Source of the DNA: XYD2-FULL-39-9 sp964363685
GTDB taxonomy: Bacteria > Patescibacteriota > Patescibacteriia > Magasanikbacterales > GWA2-37-8
NCBI GenBank assembly: GCA_964363685.1
Contig: CAYIJG010000023.1
Coordinates: forward strand, 1-12,697
Direction of reading: 5' to 3'
Length of the DNA: 12,697 nt
The notes below the pieces were generated by a model. It had not been told where the DNA came from. It saw only the letters and a list, made by a program, of their open reading frames with translations, and did no database searches. Shown here in pieces: positions 4,745 through 11,507 of the stretch (position 1 is its first letter; each line of letters starts with the position of its first letter). Position numbers and translations under genes: made by a program.

Positions 4745-5194
4745 TCAATAGTCATCTATATCCATCCAGCGCACTTCGGTAACTTCGCCGTCAGTACCAG
4801 CCAAATTGACGGCCGGTTCGTTATATAATAGAGCAAACCGTTCCGCGAATACTTTTTCTTCTGGTTTTTTGATATCTTCTATTAAAAATAAATCTTCTTC
4901 GCGCGCAGAAATTCCCGCTTCTTCTTTTAGCTCTTTGACAGCTGTTTGTTTGAAGGTTTGATTTTCTGTAACATGACCGCCAAAATAACTTTCCCATTTT
5001 CCTGGGTTGGCGATGTGTAAGGCACGTTTTGAACAAAGTAGTTGTCCGGCGTTATTCACTACCCAAATACAAACTATGCCATACCAATACTGATTTGGCT
5101 TTGCCTTTACGACAGAACGCGGTCTGCCTTCGGTTGGGTTTTTGTTTTCATCAAAACATTGGAGGATTTCTTCTTGTGGTTTGGAGTTGTTCAT
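4745..5194 (-). CDS. NUDIX hydrolase, Idi-like, ending at an in-frame TGA
   Basis: The 149-residue product has a NUDIX core in the style of isopentenyl-diphosphate isomerase-type NUDIX proteins (CSKRALHIANPGKWESYFGGHV). The box runs Gly73-x5-Gln79-x7-Lys87-Glu88-x2-Glu91-Glu92-Ala-Gly94-Ile. The usual first Glu is Gln and the Arg is Lys, while the metal-binding Glu residues remain, so activity is uncertain. ATG at 5194 is preferred over the TTG at 5224 that abuts the upstream stop. The TGA stop is the only TGA ending any complete gene in this window, and the frame continues protein-like to an ATGA junction at 4643. So this is either a nonsense-truncated gene or a readthrough case. It is the fourth gene of the operon. 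Confidence 0.85.
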   Translation of the reverse strand: MNNSKPQEEILQCFDENKNPTEGRPRSVVKAKPNQYWYGIVCIWVVNNAGQLLCSKRALHIANPGKWESYFGGHVTENQTFKQTAVKELKEEAGISAREEDLFLIEDIKKPEEKVFAERFALLYNEPAVNLAGTDGEVTEVRWMDIDDY

Positions 5195-5224
5195 ACACAA
5201 TATGAGTGAGCAAAATAATTCCAA

Positions 5225-5842
5225 TTATAATTCTATTCCAAAACCTTGTAAATCCTTTCGTAGTTGTTCGTTATCTTTAAATAATATTGGATGATAGCCG
5301 ATTTCTTCGGCTTTTTCCAAGCTTCTGCTGGCATCGTCTATAAAGATTGTTTCTTCGGGCAAGACTCCTAGCCGTTCAAATAAAACCGTAAAGGCTTCTT
5401 TGTCCGGTTTCTGGAAACCAATTTCAGAAGATACCACCACCGCATCTACCAGATTATAGATACCATTTCTTTTTAATTTTTCGGTTAGATCGGTGGTGTA
5501 GTTGCTTAAGATGCCAACTTTAAAACCTTTTTGTTTGAGAGTGAAGAACCAAGAAATAAGCTCGGTGTTGAGCCGTGATTTATTTTGTCGTTCTTGTATT
5601 ATATTTTTTATTTTTTCTTCTGTTTGGTTATCATCGCTAAATGTAGAAGCAACTTTGGCTACCACATCTGCGAAGTTTTGATTTTGCACATGAGATAGGT
5701 GGTTTTGTTTGAAGTATTCAGTTTGGAATTTTTCTAGAGGAATATGAAATAATTCGGCAATGGTAGTGAGAAGCCTTCCGGGTGGGTATAGCTCTATGAC
5801 ACCGCTAAAATCAAAACCGACAGCTTTTATGTTTTTTGGCAT
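5225..5842 (-). CDS. HAD superfamily hydrolase (subfamily IA-like)
   Basis: This is a haloacid dehalogenase-fold phosphatase-type enzyme of 205 residues. Motif I is FDFSGVI, with Asp11 as nucleophile and Ser13 where phosphatases carry the second Asp. This resembles the FDFGGVL form in the epoxide-hydrolase-N-like branch, so a phosphatase is not certain. Motif II is LSN (Ser113), motif III Lys145 in GFQKPD, and motif IV FIDD (Asp169, Asp170). A helical cap lies between residues about 17 and 95. ATG at 5842 is chosen because MPKNIKAVGFDF gives the usual short lead to motif I and leaves 8 nt after the lipoprotein stop. The GTG at 5872 would overlap that gene. Its substrate is unknown. Operon context suggests small-molecule housekeeping. 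Confidence 0.9.
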   Translation of the reverse strand: MPKNIKAVGFDFSGVIELYPPGRLLTTIAELFHIPLEKFQTEYFKQNHLSHVQNQNFADVVAKVASTFSDDNQTEEKIKNIIQERQNKSRLNTELISWFFTLKQKGFKVGILSNYTTDLTEKLKRNGIYNLVDAVVVSSEIGFQKPDKEAFTVLFERLGVLPEETIFIDDASRSLEKAEEIGYHPILFKDNEQLRKDLQGFGIEL

Positions 5843-5850
5843 ACTTTTAT

Positions 5851-6555
5851 TTATAATTTTCCTTCTTTCCACGGTTCTTCCTTAAAACAAACACTAGGCC
5901 CAACTTCCATTTCATTACAACTATAAGGTGTTCGCGCTTTGTAGCGGAATTTTTTTTCTCCTAACCATTCAAAATTAGAGGTATCGCCAATATTTTTTAC
6001 TTTTTTTGTTTTTAAATTAACAATAATAGTGTCACGATAAAAAACTTCGCCGAATGCAATGTCGTCAGCTTTGAGTTGTAAGTATGTGTCGTTGGGGGAT
6101 AACGAGGCACCTTCTACATTAAGATATGGTAGAGCTCGAAAGAATTTCTCTTTAGGATTTTCATCATTAAAAATCAAAGATTTTGGCACTTCTTTTGATG
6201 AAATTACCTTGTCAACTTGTTTAGTAGTTAGATCGTATTTGTAGATAGCGGTTTCAGATGCTTCATAAAAAGAGTCCGTCCATTTTGCGTTCTTTGTAAT
6301 AAGAGAAAAGTATAGCACATTTCGAGTCTTAAACAGTTGTTCACTAGACACCTCGTATTCAGCCATGCCTATTATTTGTTTGGCTTCGCTCGCTAGTTCC
6401 CAACTTGGTTGTGTGTCGTTGGGGGTGTTAGTTGAATTTTGTATATTAGTGGTAGATGAAGATAGCTGGTTTTGTGCTACTAGATTATTTTGATTTGGTT
6501 TACAACCGGCACCACCGATAATTAGAAAAATAAAAATTAGTAATATTTTTTTCAT
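5851..6555 (-). CDS. Predicted lipoprotein of unknown function
   Basis: The 234-residue product starts with a typical lipoprotein signal, MKKILLIFIFLIIGGAG, with lipobox Cys18. A Ser/Thr/Asn/Gln-rich linker runs to about residue 50 and a folded domain takes up the rest. The domain alternates beta-strand-like stretches (YFSLITKNAKW, AIYKYDLTTKQVDKVI, IIVNLKTKKVKNIG) as in beta-propeller or WD-like secreted proteins, but it is too short for a propeller and I do not recognise the family. Cys213 and Cys223 near the C-terminus could form a disulfide outside the membrane. It follows the DUF4342 gene by 21 nt and precedes the HAD gene by 8 nt, so it is co-transcribed. Confidence 0.8.
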   Translation of the reverse strand: MKKILLIFIFLIIGGAGCKPNQNNLVAQNQLSSSTTNIQNSTNTPNDTQPSWELASEAKQIIGMAEYEVSSEQLFKTRNVLYFSLITKNAKWTDSFYEASETAIYKYDLTTKQVDKVISSKEVPKSLIFNDENPKEKFFRALPYLNVEGASLSPNDTYLQLKADDIAFGEVFYRDTIIVNLKTKKVKNIGDTSNFEWLGEKKFRYKARTPYSCNEMEVGPSVCFKEEPWKEGKL

Positions 6556-6576
6556 ATTTGAATATAGAGTAGTGTT

Positions 6577-6816
6577 TTATTTTTTCACCACCACAATCGT
6601 GCATTTGGTGACAAGCGCCGTAATGGCGCCGACCGCTGCCATTACTGGAAGCAAGATAGCGCCGACCGCTCCCCAGGTAAGAGGGATTTCCAACACGTTT
6701 TCGCCCTTTTCATTTTTAATAATTATCTTTCGGGCATTGCCTGCCTCGATAATTTCTTTAACCTTGGCTTTGATTTCACTACCGGAAACTTTAAATTCTT
6801 CTTGTTCTTCTGACAT
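6577..6816 (-). CDS. DUF4342 domain protein
   Basis: The 79-residue product has a charged N-terminal helical part (SGSEIKAKVKEIIEAGNARK) and the DUF4342 core KIIIKNEKGENVLEIPLTWG, then a hydrophobic Ala/Val/Ile-rich helix (about 50-68) and the closing TKCTIVVVKK. DUF4342 proteins are small bacterial proteins of unknown function. The hydrophobic segment suggests membrane association, and the N-terminal part resembles UBA-like three-helix elements. It is the first gene of a five-gene minus operon with a promoter at 6850-6878 and a leader of about 27 nt without Shine-Dalgarno. Confidence 0.85.
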   Translation of the reverse strand: MSEEQEEFKVSGSEIKAKVKEIIEAGNARKIIIKNEKGENVLEIPLTWGAVGAILLPVMAAVGAITALVTKCTIVVVKK

Positions 6817-6849
6817 ATATAGGAGTTAGATTAATTAATACTGGACTTT

Positions 6850-6878
6850 ATTGTAAGGCTTTCCAGGGTTATTGTCTA
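6850..6878 (-). promoter_or_regulatory. Promoter of the DUF4342-lipoprotein-HAD-NUDIX operon
   Basis: On the minus strand, TAGACA (6873-6878), a 17-nt spacer, then TACAAT (6850-6855), each 5/6 to consensus. It is divergent from the promoter at 6903-6931. Confidence 0.6.
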
Positions 6879-6902
6879 TACTATTATTGTCCGGGCGGTA
6901 AT

Positions 6903-6931
6903 TTGGTAGAGAAAGTACATTGGTGTATAAT
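6903..6931 (+). promoter_or_regulatory. Promoter of the small membrane peptide
   Basis: TTGGTA (6903-6908), a 17-nt spacer and a perfect TATAAT (6926-6931). The predicted start near 6938 leaves a leader of about 20 nt. Confidence 0.6.
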
Positions 6932-6958
6932 ACAATTATAATTCTTAATTTAAAGTAT

Positions 6959-7051
6959 ATGTGGGACTTTCTTAAATCGTATCTGATCTCCTCTTTGCTG
7001 GGCGGCGGTTTTATTCTTGCTCTTATTATTTACTTTATCTTTTTCCGATAG
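6959..7051 (+). CDS. 30-residue single-span membrane peptide
   Basis: ATG at 6959 opens a 30-codon frame ending in TAG. The start MWDFLKSYLISSLLGGG precedes a strongly hydrophobic stretch ending YFIFFR, so the peptide is one membrane helix with a short N-terminal amphipathic lead and a C-terminal Arg. It has its own promoter with a perfect -10 and is divergent from the DUF4342 operon. Small membrane peptides of this size can modulate membrane proteins or act as toxins. Nothing here decides which, and no antisense RNA is evident. From 7052 to 7146 only a weak ATAAC/GTTAT hairpin is seen. Confidence 0.6.
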   Translation: MWDFLKSYLISSLLGGGFILALIIYFIFFR

Positions 7052-7146
7052 AAGAAACAGTTAAAAAACTCTTCGTCTTGTGGTTTTGTAAGGTGCATGT
7101 ACACCAATAGGAGTTTACTATAACTCAGGTTATTTAGAAGTAGGTT

Positions 7147-8340
7147 TTATTTTAGATCTGCCAAGGCTTTTTTTATACGCCTAAGCGCTTCTGTGAGTTT
7201 GTCTTGAGATGTGGCATATGACAAACGAACATAATTATCATCGCCAAAAGCAGAACCGGGAACTAGTGCCACGCGGGCTTTATCAAGCAGATATGAACAT
7301 AGATCAGTGCCATTATTTATGACTGTCATGCTATCGGACTTTCCGAAGTAATAGGTGACATCAGGAAAAATATAAAAAGCACCTTGTGGCGTGTTTGTTT
7401 TTAATCCCGGAATTTGTCGCATTATATCCAGTGCCAAGTCTCGGCGTTTTTTGAATTCATCACGCATGGGCTGGGTTGTTTGCGGATTCATTTCCATGGC
7501 AGATTGGGTTGCTTTTTGGGAGATGGAACTTGTATTTGAGGTTATCTGTCCTTGCAATTTATCACAAGCTTTAGCAATCCACACTGGCGCTCCCATAAAA
7601 CCAACTCGCCAACCAGTCATCGCAAAACTTTTGGAAACGCCGTTGATGGTGATGACTTGGTCTTTGATAAAATCAAATTGAGCGATGCTTTCATGACCGC
7701 CAGCAAAATTTATGTGTTCATATATTTCGTCAGATAAAATATATAGTTCCGGAAACTCAGCGACTATTTCGGCAATGGCTTTTAATTCATCTCTCGAATA
7801 CACGCTGCCGGTCGGATTGCATGGTGTGCTAAAAATTATCATTTTTGTTTTGGTGGTGATAGCGGATTTCAGTTGCGTTGGTGTGACTTTAAAATCTTGC
7901 TCAATGCCAGCCTTGATAATTACAGGCAACCCTTCAGCCAGTTTTATTAATTCAATATAGCTGACCCAATACGGAGCAGGCACAATGACCTCATCACCGG
8001 GATTAATCATAGCGAGTATCACATTGGCAATGCTTTGCTTAGCGCCGGTAGAAACGACAATTTGTTCAGCGGAATAATCAAGATGATTATCACGCTTGAA
8101 TTTTTTGCTTATGGACTCGCGCAGTTCAAGATAGCCAGATACATCAGTGTAGTGGCTAAAGTTTTCATCAATGGCTTGTTTGGCCGCGTCTTTGATAATC
8201 TGAGGAGTATCAAAATCAGGCTCGCCCAAACTGAGGTTGATAATATCTATGCCCTGCGCTTTTAGTTCACGGCTTTTACGTGCCATGGCGATGGTTTGGG
8301 ATTCTGAGAGATTGTTGATTCTGTTTGCTAGGGAGGGCAT
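7147..8340 (-). CDS. Class I pyridoxal-phosphate aminotransferase (aspartate aminotransferase-like)
   Basis: The enzyme transfers an amino group between an amino acid (probably aspartate) and 2-oxoglutarate, making glutamate and oxaloacetate or the reverse. The 397-residue length fits the bacterial aspartate aminotransferase I-gamma/I-beta type. Visible PLP residues are STGAKQS (phosphate contact, 97-103), Asn175 in PCNPTG, Asp204 and Tyr207 in SDEIYEH, the Schiff-base Lys237 in GVSKSFAMTGWR, and Arg372 in YVRLSYA for the substrate carboxylate. Specificity for Asp over aromatic or other substrates is inferred from overall family resemblance. It is the last gene of the murL-ParB-like-aminotransferase cluster, 8 nt after the preceding stop. 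Glutamate production next to a D-glutamate-forming enzyme makes metabolic sense but is not proof of linkage. Confidence 0.92.
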   Translation of the reverse strand: MPSLANRINNLSESQTIAMARKSRELKAQGIDIINLSLGEPDFDTPQIIKDAAKQAIDENFSHYTDVSGYLELRESISKKFKRDNHLDYSAEQIVVSTGAKQSIANVILAMINPGDEVIVPAPYWVSYIELIKLAEGLPVIIKAGIEQDFKVTPTQLKSAITTKTKMIIFSTPCNPTGSVYSRDELKAIAEIVAEFPELYILSDEIYEHINFAGGHESIAQFDFIKDQVITINGVSKSFAMTGWRVGFMGAPVWIAKACDKLQGQITSNTSSISQKATQSAMEMNPQTTQPMRDEFKKRRDLALDIMRQIPGLKTNTPQGAFYIFPDVTYYFGKSDSMTVINNGTDLCSYLLDKARVALVPGSAFGDDNYVRLSYATSQDKLTEALRRIKKALADLK

Positions 8341-8348
8341 AAAATTCT

Positions 8349-8876
8349 TTAAGTGGTTTGTCTTTTTATCATTTTTTGTGGGATGTCGCCATTTTTAATC
8401 ATGGCTTTTGTTTTTTCATCCATTGTCCAAAAACGTTTGTGTTGAAAGAAATGTTGTTCAAGAGTTTGTAGTGTTTTTTCAAAATTTTTACCAACACCTA
8501 GTCCGCCAGTAAGTTTGCCTTTAACTTTTAAATCATGAATTAAGCTAATATCATTATCATTTTTAACAATTAGACATGGTATTCTAAGATCCAAAATTGT
8601 CGCAGCCGCAGAGCGATGTTTACCGCCTAGCATAAAGAAATTAACTTTAGGATGTGTGGTAAGAAAAGAATCAAGTTGTTTCGTGTAACTTTTAAAGCGA
8701 ATTTTTTTACTTTTAAAATATGAGATAGCTAAAGTTGCTGGCACAACAATAGTCGGCTCAATTTTTTGGCCCGCCTTTAGTTTTTGATAATATGCAAGGA
8801 ATGCTTTAGGGCTATGGAGAGGCGGATAGTCAATCATTGCAATAAGTTGGATGGGCTTAATAGAGGTTTGTTTCAT
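8349..8876 (-). CDS. ParB/sulfiredoxin-fold domain protein
   Basis: The 175-residue protein carries a central GGKHRSAAATI segment (84-94) preceded by a strand (VNFFMLG), which resembles the G-x-HR-x-x-A box of the ParB/sulfiredoxin fold. That fold binds nucleotides (CTP or ATP) or acts as a small nuclease or kinase. An N-terminal part (IKPIQLIAMIDYPPLHSPKA) and a helical segment KAFLAYYQKLKAGQKIEPTIV also follow the order of ParB N-terminal domains (position-list then I-x-P). There is no helix-turn-helix C-terminal domain, so it is not a chromosome-partition ParB. The function is unknown. It sits between murL (18 nt gap) and the aminotransferase (8 nt gap). The assignment rests on one short motif and its context. 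Confidence 0.6.
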   Translation of the reverse strand: MKQTSIKPIQLIAMIDYPPLHSPKAFLAYYQKLKAGQKIEPTIVVPATLAISYFKSKKIRFKSYTKQLDSFLTTHPKVNFFMLGGKHRSAAATILDLRIPCLIVKNDNDISLIHDLKVKGKLTGGLGVGKNFEKTLQTLEQHFFQHKRFWTMDEKTKAMIKNGDIPQKMIKRQTT

Positions 8877-8894
8877 ATAATTAGAGAATAAAAT

Positions 8895-10214
8895 CTACTC
8901 ATGCTCATTAGTAAATACCCTCTGTTCCAGTCTATCAAAATCATAGTTCGGCGGGAAATATTCTTCAAAAAGTTGCATGGCCGGTTCGCCGGCATATTCC
9001 TTACCACGTGACGCATAATGCATAGCCAGAATCATTTCTTCAGGCTCGCCGACACAATCAAGTGGCTTGAATCCTTCGATACCGAGGATGCGTCTAAAGA
9101 GTGGCAGGAGACGCCTTCTAGTATAGAGATCGGCGCCGAAGATACTAACCAATTCTTTTTTTGGCAAAAATGCCGTGAAGCAGGCAAAGAGGAAGACGCA
9201 TTTCGGGCATGATTTGCACCAGTAGTTCGTACGCGATAAAAGTTGGACAAAACGTGGCTCCCAAAAATAGGCGTTGCAGCTGGTGACGTCGTAGAGGTAT
9301 TTGGGATAACGAACAAAGCGCTTTACGATTTCAAGCTCGCTGTACTGGCGCAAGAGTGAGTGTGTGGAGATGTCGGGTGTGATAAATGTTTGTATGTAAT
9401 CATTGGTCATTTTTTCCGCTTCGGAAGATTTGCACCATTGATGATTTACCGGTAAGCCGAGATAGTTGAGATTACCAAAATCAGAACTGCGTTCGTTGGA
9501 AAAAATAATTGAGTTGTATCCGAGAAGTTCTGCTAGTAGGGTGGCGATAAATGTAAAAGTAGAAACCGATGGGTAGGCGCTCGACATGAGCCAGCCTATA
9601 AGTGGGTCGTGGCGACGGGTGACGCTGATAGTGTTGGCGCCGACGAGTTTGGCAATGCGCTTGTGCGCGGGGGTTGGGGCAAAAGCGAAATAATCAAACG
9701 GTGTACCAGAGGTTTTTAATATTTCGGCGGAGAGAATAGAATCTTTGCCCGCCCCATTTAAAAGTAGCGCTCGCGAAGGAAGCTCAATTCGCGCAGGTGT
9801 AGGGGCGGTAGCAGAATCGTCATAGGGAAAGGCAATGAGGTTGCGGAAATCAATATGATTGCAGTAAAAAAACTCTCCGAGACCATTGAGATATAGTGAA
9901 TCCCAGAAGCGCGCCTGTTCACGGGTGAGGGTAAATCCTTCGATGCGGATGTTGCTGGTGCGAAAAACAGACCAGTAGTTGATGCCAAGCATGAGAAGGA
10001 GCGCTTGTAGGTTTGGCTCCAGTACGGCCTTGGGTATCTTCTCCCACAGTTCCGGTTTCACGTCTTTAAAAAATAGTCGGTCAGTAAAAGTCTTTATTAT
10101 CCCAAATTTAAATTCAACGCGGTAGGTAAAAGTGACGACTGAACGTTTGGGATCAATTTTGTATGTGCCAAAAGTGAAGGACGATACGCCTAGTAATTTT
10201 GTGAGGCTTAACAT
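8895..10214 (-). CDS. murL: UDP-MurNAc-L-Ala-L-Glu epimerase (MurL-like)
   Basis: MurL converts the terminal L-Glu of UDP-MurNAc-L-Ala-L-Glu to D-Glu, replacing glutamate racemase (MurI) in cytoplasmic peptidoglycan precursor synthesis. It works with a MurD variant that adds L-Glu, which is not in this window. The 439-residue length is typical. Visible family features are an ATP-pyrophosphatase-like loop NGAGKDS (153-159), FSNERSSDFGN (238-248), the block GLPVNHQWCKSSEAEK, SLLRQYSELEIVKRF, TSCNAYF, and a C-terminal cysteine cluster WCKSCPKC (Cys333, 336, 339). The ATG at 10214 is the only good start. There is no Shine-Dalgarno and I found no convincing promoter. It heads the cluster with the ParB-like protein and the aminotransferase. 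I recognise the family from memory of MurL sequences. Confidence 0.78.
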   Translation of the reverse strand: MLSLTKLLGVSSFTFGTYKIDPKRSVVTFTYRVEFKFGIIKTFTDRLFFKDVKPELWEKIPKAVLEPNLQALLLMLGINYWSVFRTSNIRIEGFTLTREQARFWDSLYLNGLGEFFYCNHIDFRNLIAFPYDDSATAPTPARIELPSRALLLNGAGKDSILSAEILKTSGTPFDYFAFAPTPAHKRIAKLVGANTISVTRRHDPLIGWLMSSAYPSVSTFTFIATLLAELLGYNSIIFSNERSSDFGNLNYLGLPVNHQWCKSSEAEKMTNDYIQTFITPDISTHSLLRQYSELEIVKRFVRYPKYLYDVTSCNAYFWEPRFVQLLSRTNYWCKSCPKCVFLFACFTAFLPKKELVSIFGADLYTRRRLLPLFRRILGIEGFKPLDCVGEPEEMILAMHYASRGKEYAGEPAMQLFEEYFPPNYDFDRLEQRVFTNEHE

Positions 10215-10295
10215 TTTATTATTTTATATTTTTTTATTTATAAAATAAGGGTAACATTATCTTGGCCTTTTTTCAATTTGTAGTGATGGGTAATG

Positions 10296-10324
10296 TTGAC
10301 AAAAGTATATTTTTAAGCTACATT
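10296..10324 (+). promoter_or_regulatory. Promoter of the GC-rich lipoprotein gene
   Basis: A perfect TTGACA (10296-10301), a 17-nt spacer, then TACATT (10319-10324). The promoter is in AT-rich native-looking DNA, while the gene it drives is GC-rich. The leader is about 107 nt. Confidence 0.65.
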
Positions 10325-10350
10325 TGTTTATTGTTTTTATTCAGGTTCTA

Positions 10351-10364
10351 TACAGGTACCTGTA
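10351..10364. promoter_or_regulatory. Perfect 14-bp palindrome in the leader
   Basis: TACAGGTACCTGTA lies about 20 nt after the predicted start, at the junction between AT-rich and GC-rich DNA. It could be an operator or a cassette boundary. A second dyad, GGTCT-G-AGACC, is at 10388-10398. Confidence 0.45.
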
Positions 10365-10425
10365 GCAAACGCTCGGGAATCCGTAGGGGTCTGAGACCTA
10401 AAAACAAAATGCAGATCAACAACCG

Positions 10426-10440
10426 ATGAGGTAGCTCATG
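10426..10440 (+). promoter_or_regulatory. Shine-Dalgarno and start codon in one hairpin
   Basis: GAGGT (10428-10432) sits 5 nt before the ATG, the only good Shine-Dalgarno in the window. ATGAG (10426-10430) and CTCAT (10435-10439) can pair around GTAG, hiding both ribosome site and start codon. Confidence 0.5.
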
Positions 10441-11208
10441 CTGACCGTTTTCCGTTTCCTTCTCCTTGTTCTCGCGTGTCTGACCGCCTGCGGTGGTGGT
10501 GGAGGCAAGAACCCCGGTCAGGACGCCGGCCTCGATGCTGGTCCTGATGCCATGGTTGAGAACTCGTGCCAGGCGCTCGAGGTGGGCGACATCTTCGTGG
10601 TTGAGTCGGGGCCGATGAAGTACGCCCTGGATCTGCAGGGCGAGGCCATGTACTTCCCGGACGATGATGTCTACGGGAGCTGGCGAAGCGGAGAGGAAGG
10701 GGTCGTCTCCGTCGAGCAGAGCTGTCTCGACATGATCCCCATCCCAAGTCACTACCCCGGCGGTGTCAGTGTCCGCCCCGGATCGTTCCTGGTCAGACGG
10801 GTGAACGACCCGCAACTGTACGCCGTGCTGCCAGGCAACACCGTGGCACCGATCTCAGACCAGGTCGCGGCTGCACTCTACAAGCCGGCAAACCCCAACG
10901 GGGTCAACGACGAGCCGATGGTCATCCCTGACCAGCTCTGGCCCAACCTGATCAATCGGGCGCCGGAGATCGTCGAGGTTCGTGTCCATCCGGGTATGCT
11001 GTTCGTCATCGATGGTGGTGGCGAGACGGTCTACTACGCAGACGCTGATGGATCGATCCGGGTGGTGACCAACGCTGGATTCGTTGCCAACCACTTCCAG
11101 TCGCGATTCGTGCGACTGGTGTCACTATCGGCCATCGCAGGGATGTCCTCGGGGTCATCAATCAGTCGGCGTATCCTGGGCATCGACGACCCGACGCAGG
11201 GCGGCTAA
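10438..11208 (+). CDS. GC-rich surface lipoprotein, likely transferred
   Basis: The 256-residue product has a lipoprotein signal (MLTVFRFLLLVLACLTA, Cys18), then a GGGGG and Asp-Ala-Gly linker (QDAGLDAGPDA) of the kind common in myxobacterial lipoproteins. A domain from about 47 to 165 follows, with MKYALDLQGEAMYFPDDDVY, VRPGSFLVRRVNDPQLYAV and a Val/Ala-rich turn. This matches a domain I associate with Patescibacteria surface proteins, in which KxYxFPNxxxYxTW is followed by YRPGxxLVKxxTDPxVYAV. A second weaker copy begins near 182 (VRVHPGMLFVIDGGGETVYY). It is therefore an envelope protein of unknown function. Base composition is far richer in GC than the flanks, codons end mostly in G/C, and it alone has a Shine-Dalgarno. 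A mixed ancestry is inferred. It is a single-gene unit ending at the terminator at 11357-11387. Confidence 0.85.
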   Translation: MLTVFRFLLLVLACLTACGGGGGKNPGQDAGLDAGPDAMVENSCQALEVGDIFVVESGPMKYALDLQGEAMYFPDDDVYGSWRSGEEGVVSVEQSCLDMIPIPSHYPGGVSVRPGSFLVRRVNDPQLYAVLPGNTVAPISDQVAAALYKPANPNGVNDEPMVIPDQLWPNLINRAPEIVEVRVHPGMLFVIDGGGETVYYADADGSIRVVTNAGFVANHFQSRFVRLVSLSAIAGMSSGSSISRRILGIDDPTQGG

Positions 11209-11232
11209 TCACCGCGCCGACACAGACAGACC

Positions 11233-11297
11233 TGAGCGGCTCGGGCGCATCATGCGACCGACCACCGACTCAGAAACCAACACATCCGAGCCGCTCA
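11233..11297. repeat. 12-bp inverted repeat after the GC-rich gene
   Basis: TGAGCGGCTCGG (11233-11244) and CCGAGCCGCTCA (11286-11297) are perfect inverted copies 41 nt apart. The right arm is shared with the repeat at 11283-11340, so the two hairpins exclude each other. Confidence 0.75.
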
Positions 11298-11340
11298 CGC
11301 AAGGTAATAATTAATTTGTTATATTGCGTGAGCTCGGATG
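11283..11340. repeat. Bulged long inverted repeat spanning the GC/AT boundary
   Basis: CATCCGAGccgCTCACGCAA (11283-11302) pairs with TTGCGTGAGCTCGGATG (11324-11340). All 17 bases pair, with a 3-nt bulge (ccg). The 21-nt loop is AT-rich. The left arm belongs to the GC-rich cassette and the right arm lies past its edge, so it may mark where the cassette was joined. Confidence 0.75.
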
Positions 11341-11356
11341 CAGATATCATTTATTT

Positions 11357-11387
11357 AAAAAAGTCCTTCCAAAAGAAGGGCTTTTTT
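11357..11387. terminator. Intrinsic terminator, bidirectional
   Basis: AAAAAAGTCCTTC pairs with GAAGGGCTTTTTT (one G-U) around CAAAA, giving a T-run in both directions. It ends the lipoprotein unit. From 11388 to 11478 I see nothing convincing. Confidence 0.85.
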
Positions 11388-11478
11388 AGTTGAAGAATTT
11401 TAGATTATAAGGGCTCCTCATTTTGGACGACGTTAGAACCTGTTTTATCAGTAGTTCGTTCGTCTTTGTTCCTAATTT

Positions 11479-11507
11479 TTGATAGTATACATCTAATATA
11501 ATATTAT
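11479..11507 (+). promoter_or_regulatory. Possible promoter overlapping the small ORF start
   Basis: TTGATA (11479-11484), a 17-nt spacer, then TATTAT (11502-11507), both 5/6. Transcription would begin at about 11512-11514, making the second Met codon (11512) a leaderless start. Confidence 0.4.

Noticed and set aside
4643..5194. Global reassignment of UGA to Trp or Gly
   Set aside because: All other genes are full length without in-frame TGA and use TGG and GGN normally, so a code change across the genome is not supported by this window.
10348..10815. Minus-strand 155-codon frame opposite the GC-rich lipoprotein
   Set aside because: High GC content alone keeps antisense frames open. The plus frame has a signal peptide, a Shine-Dalgarno and domain similarity.
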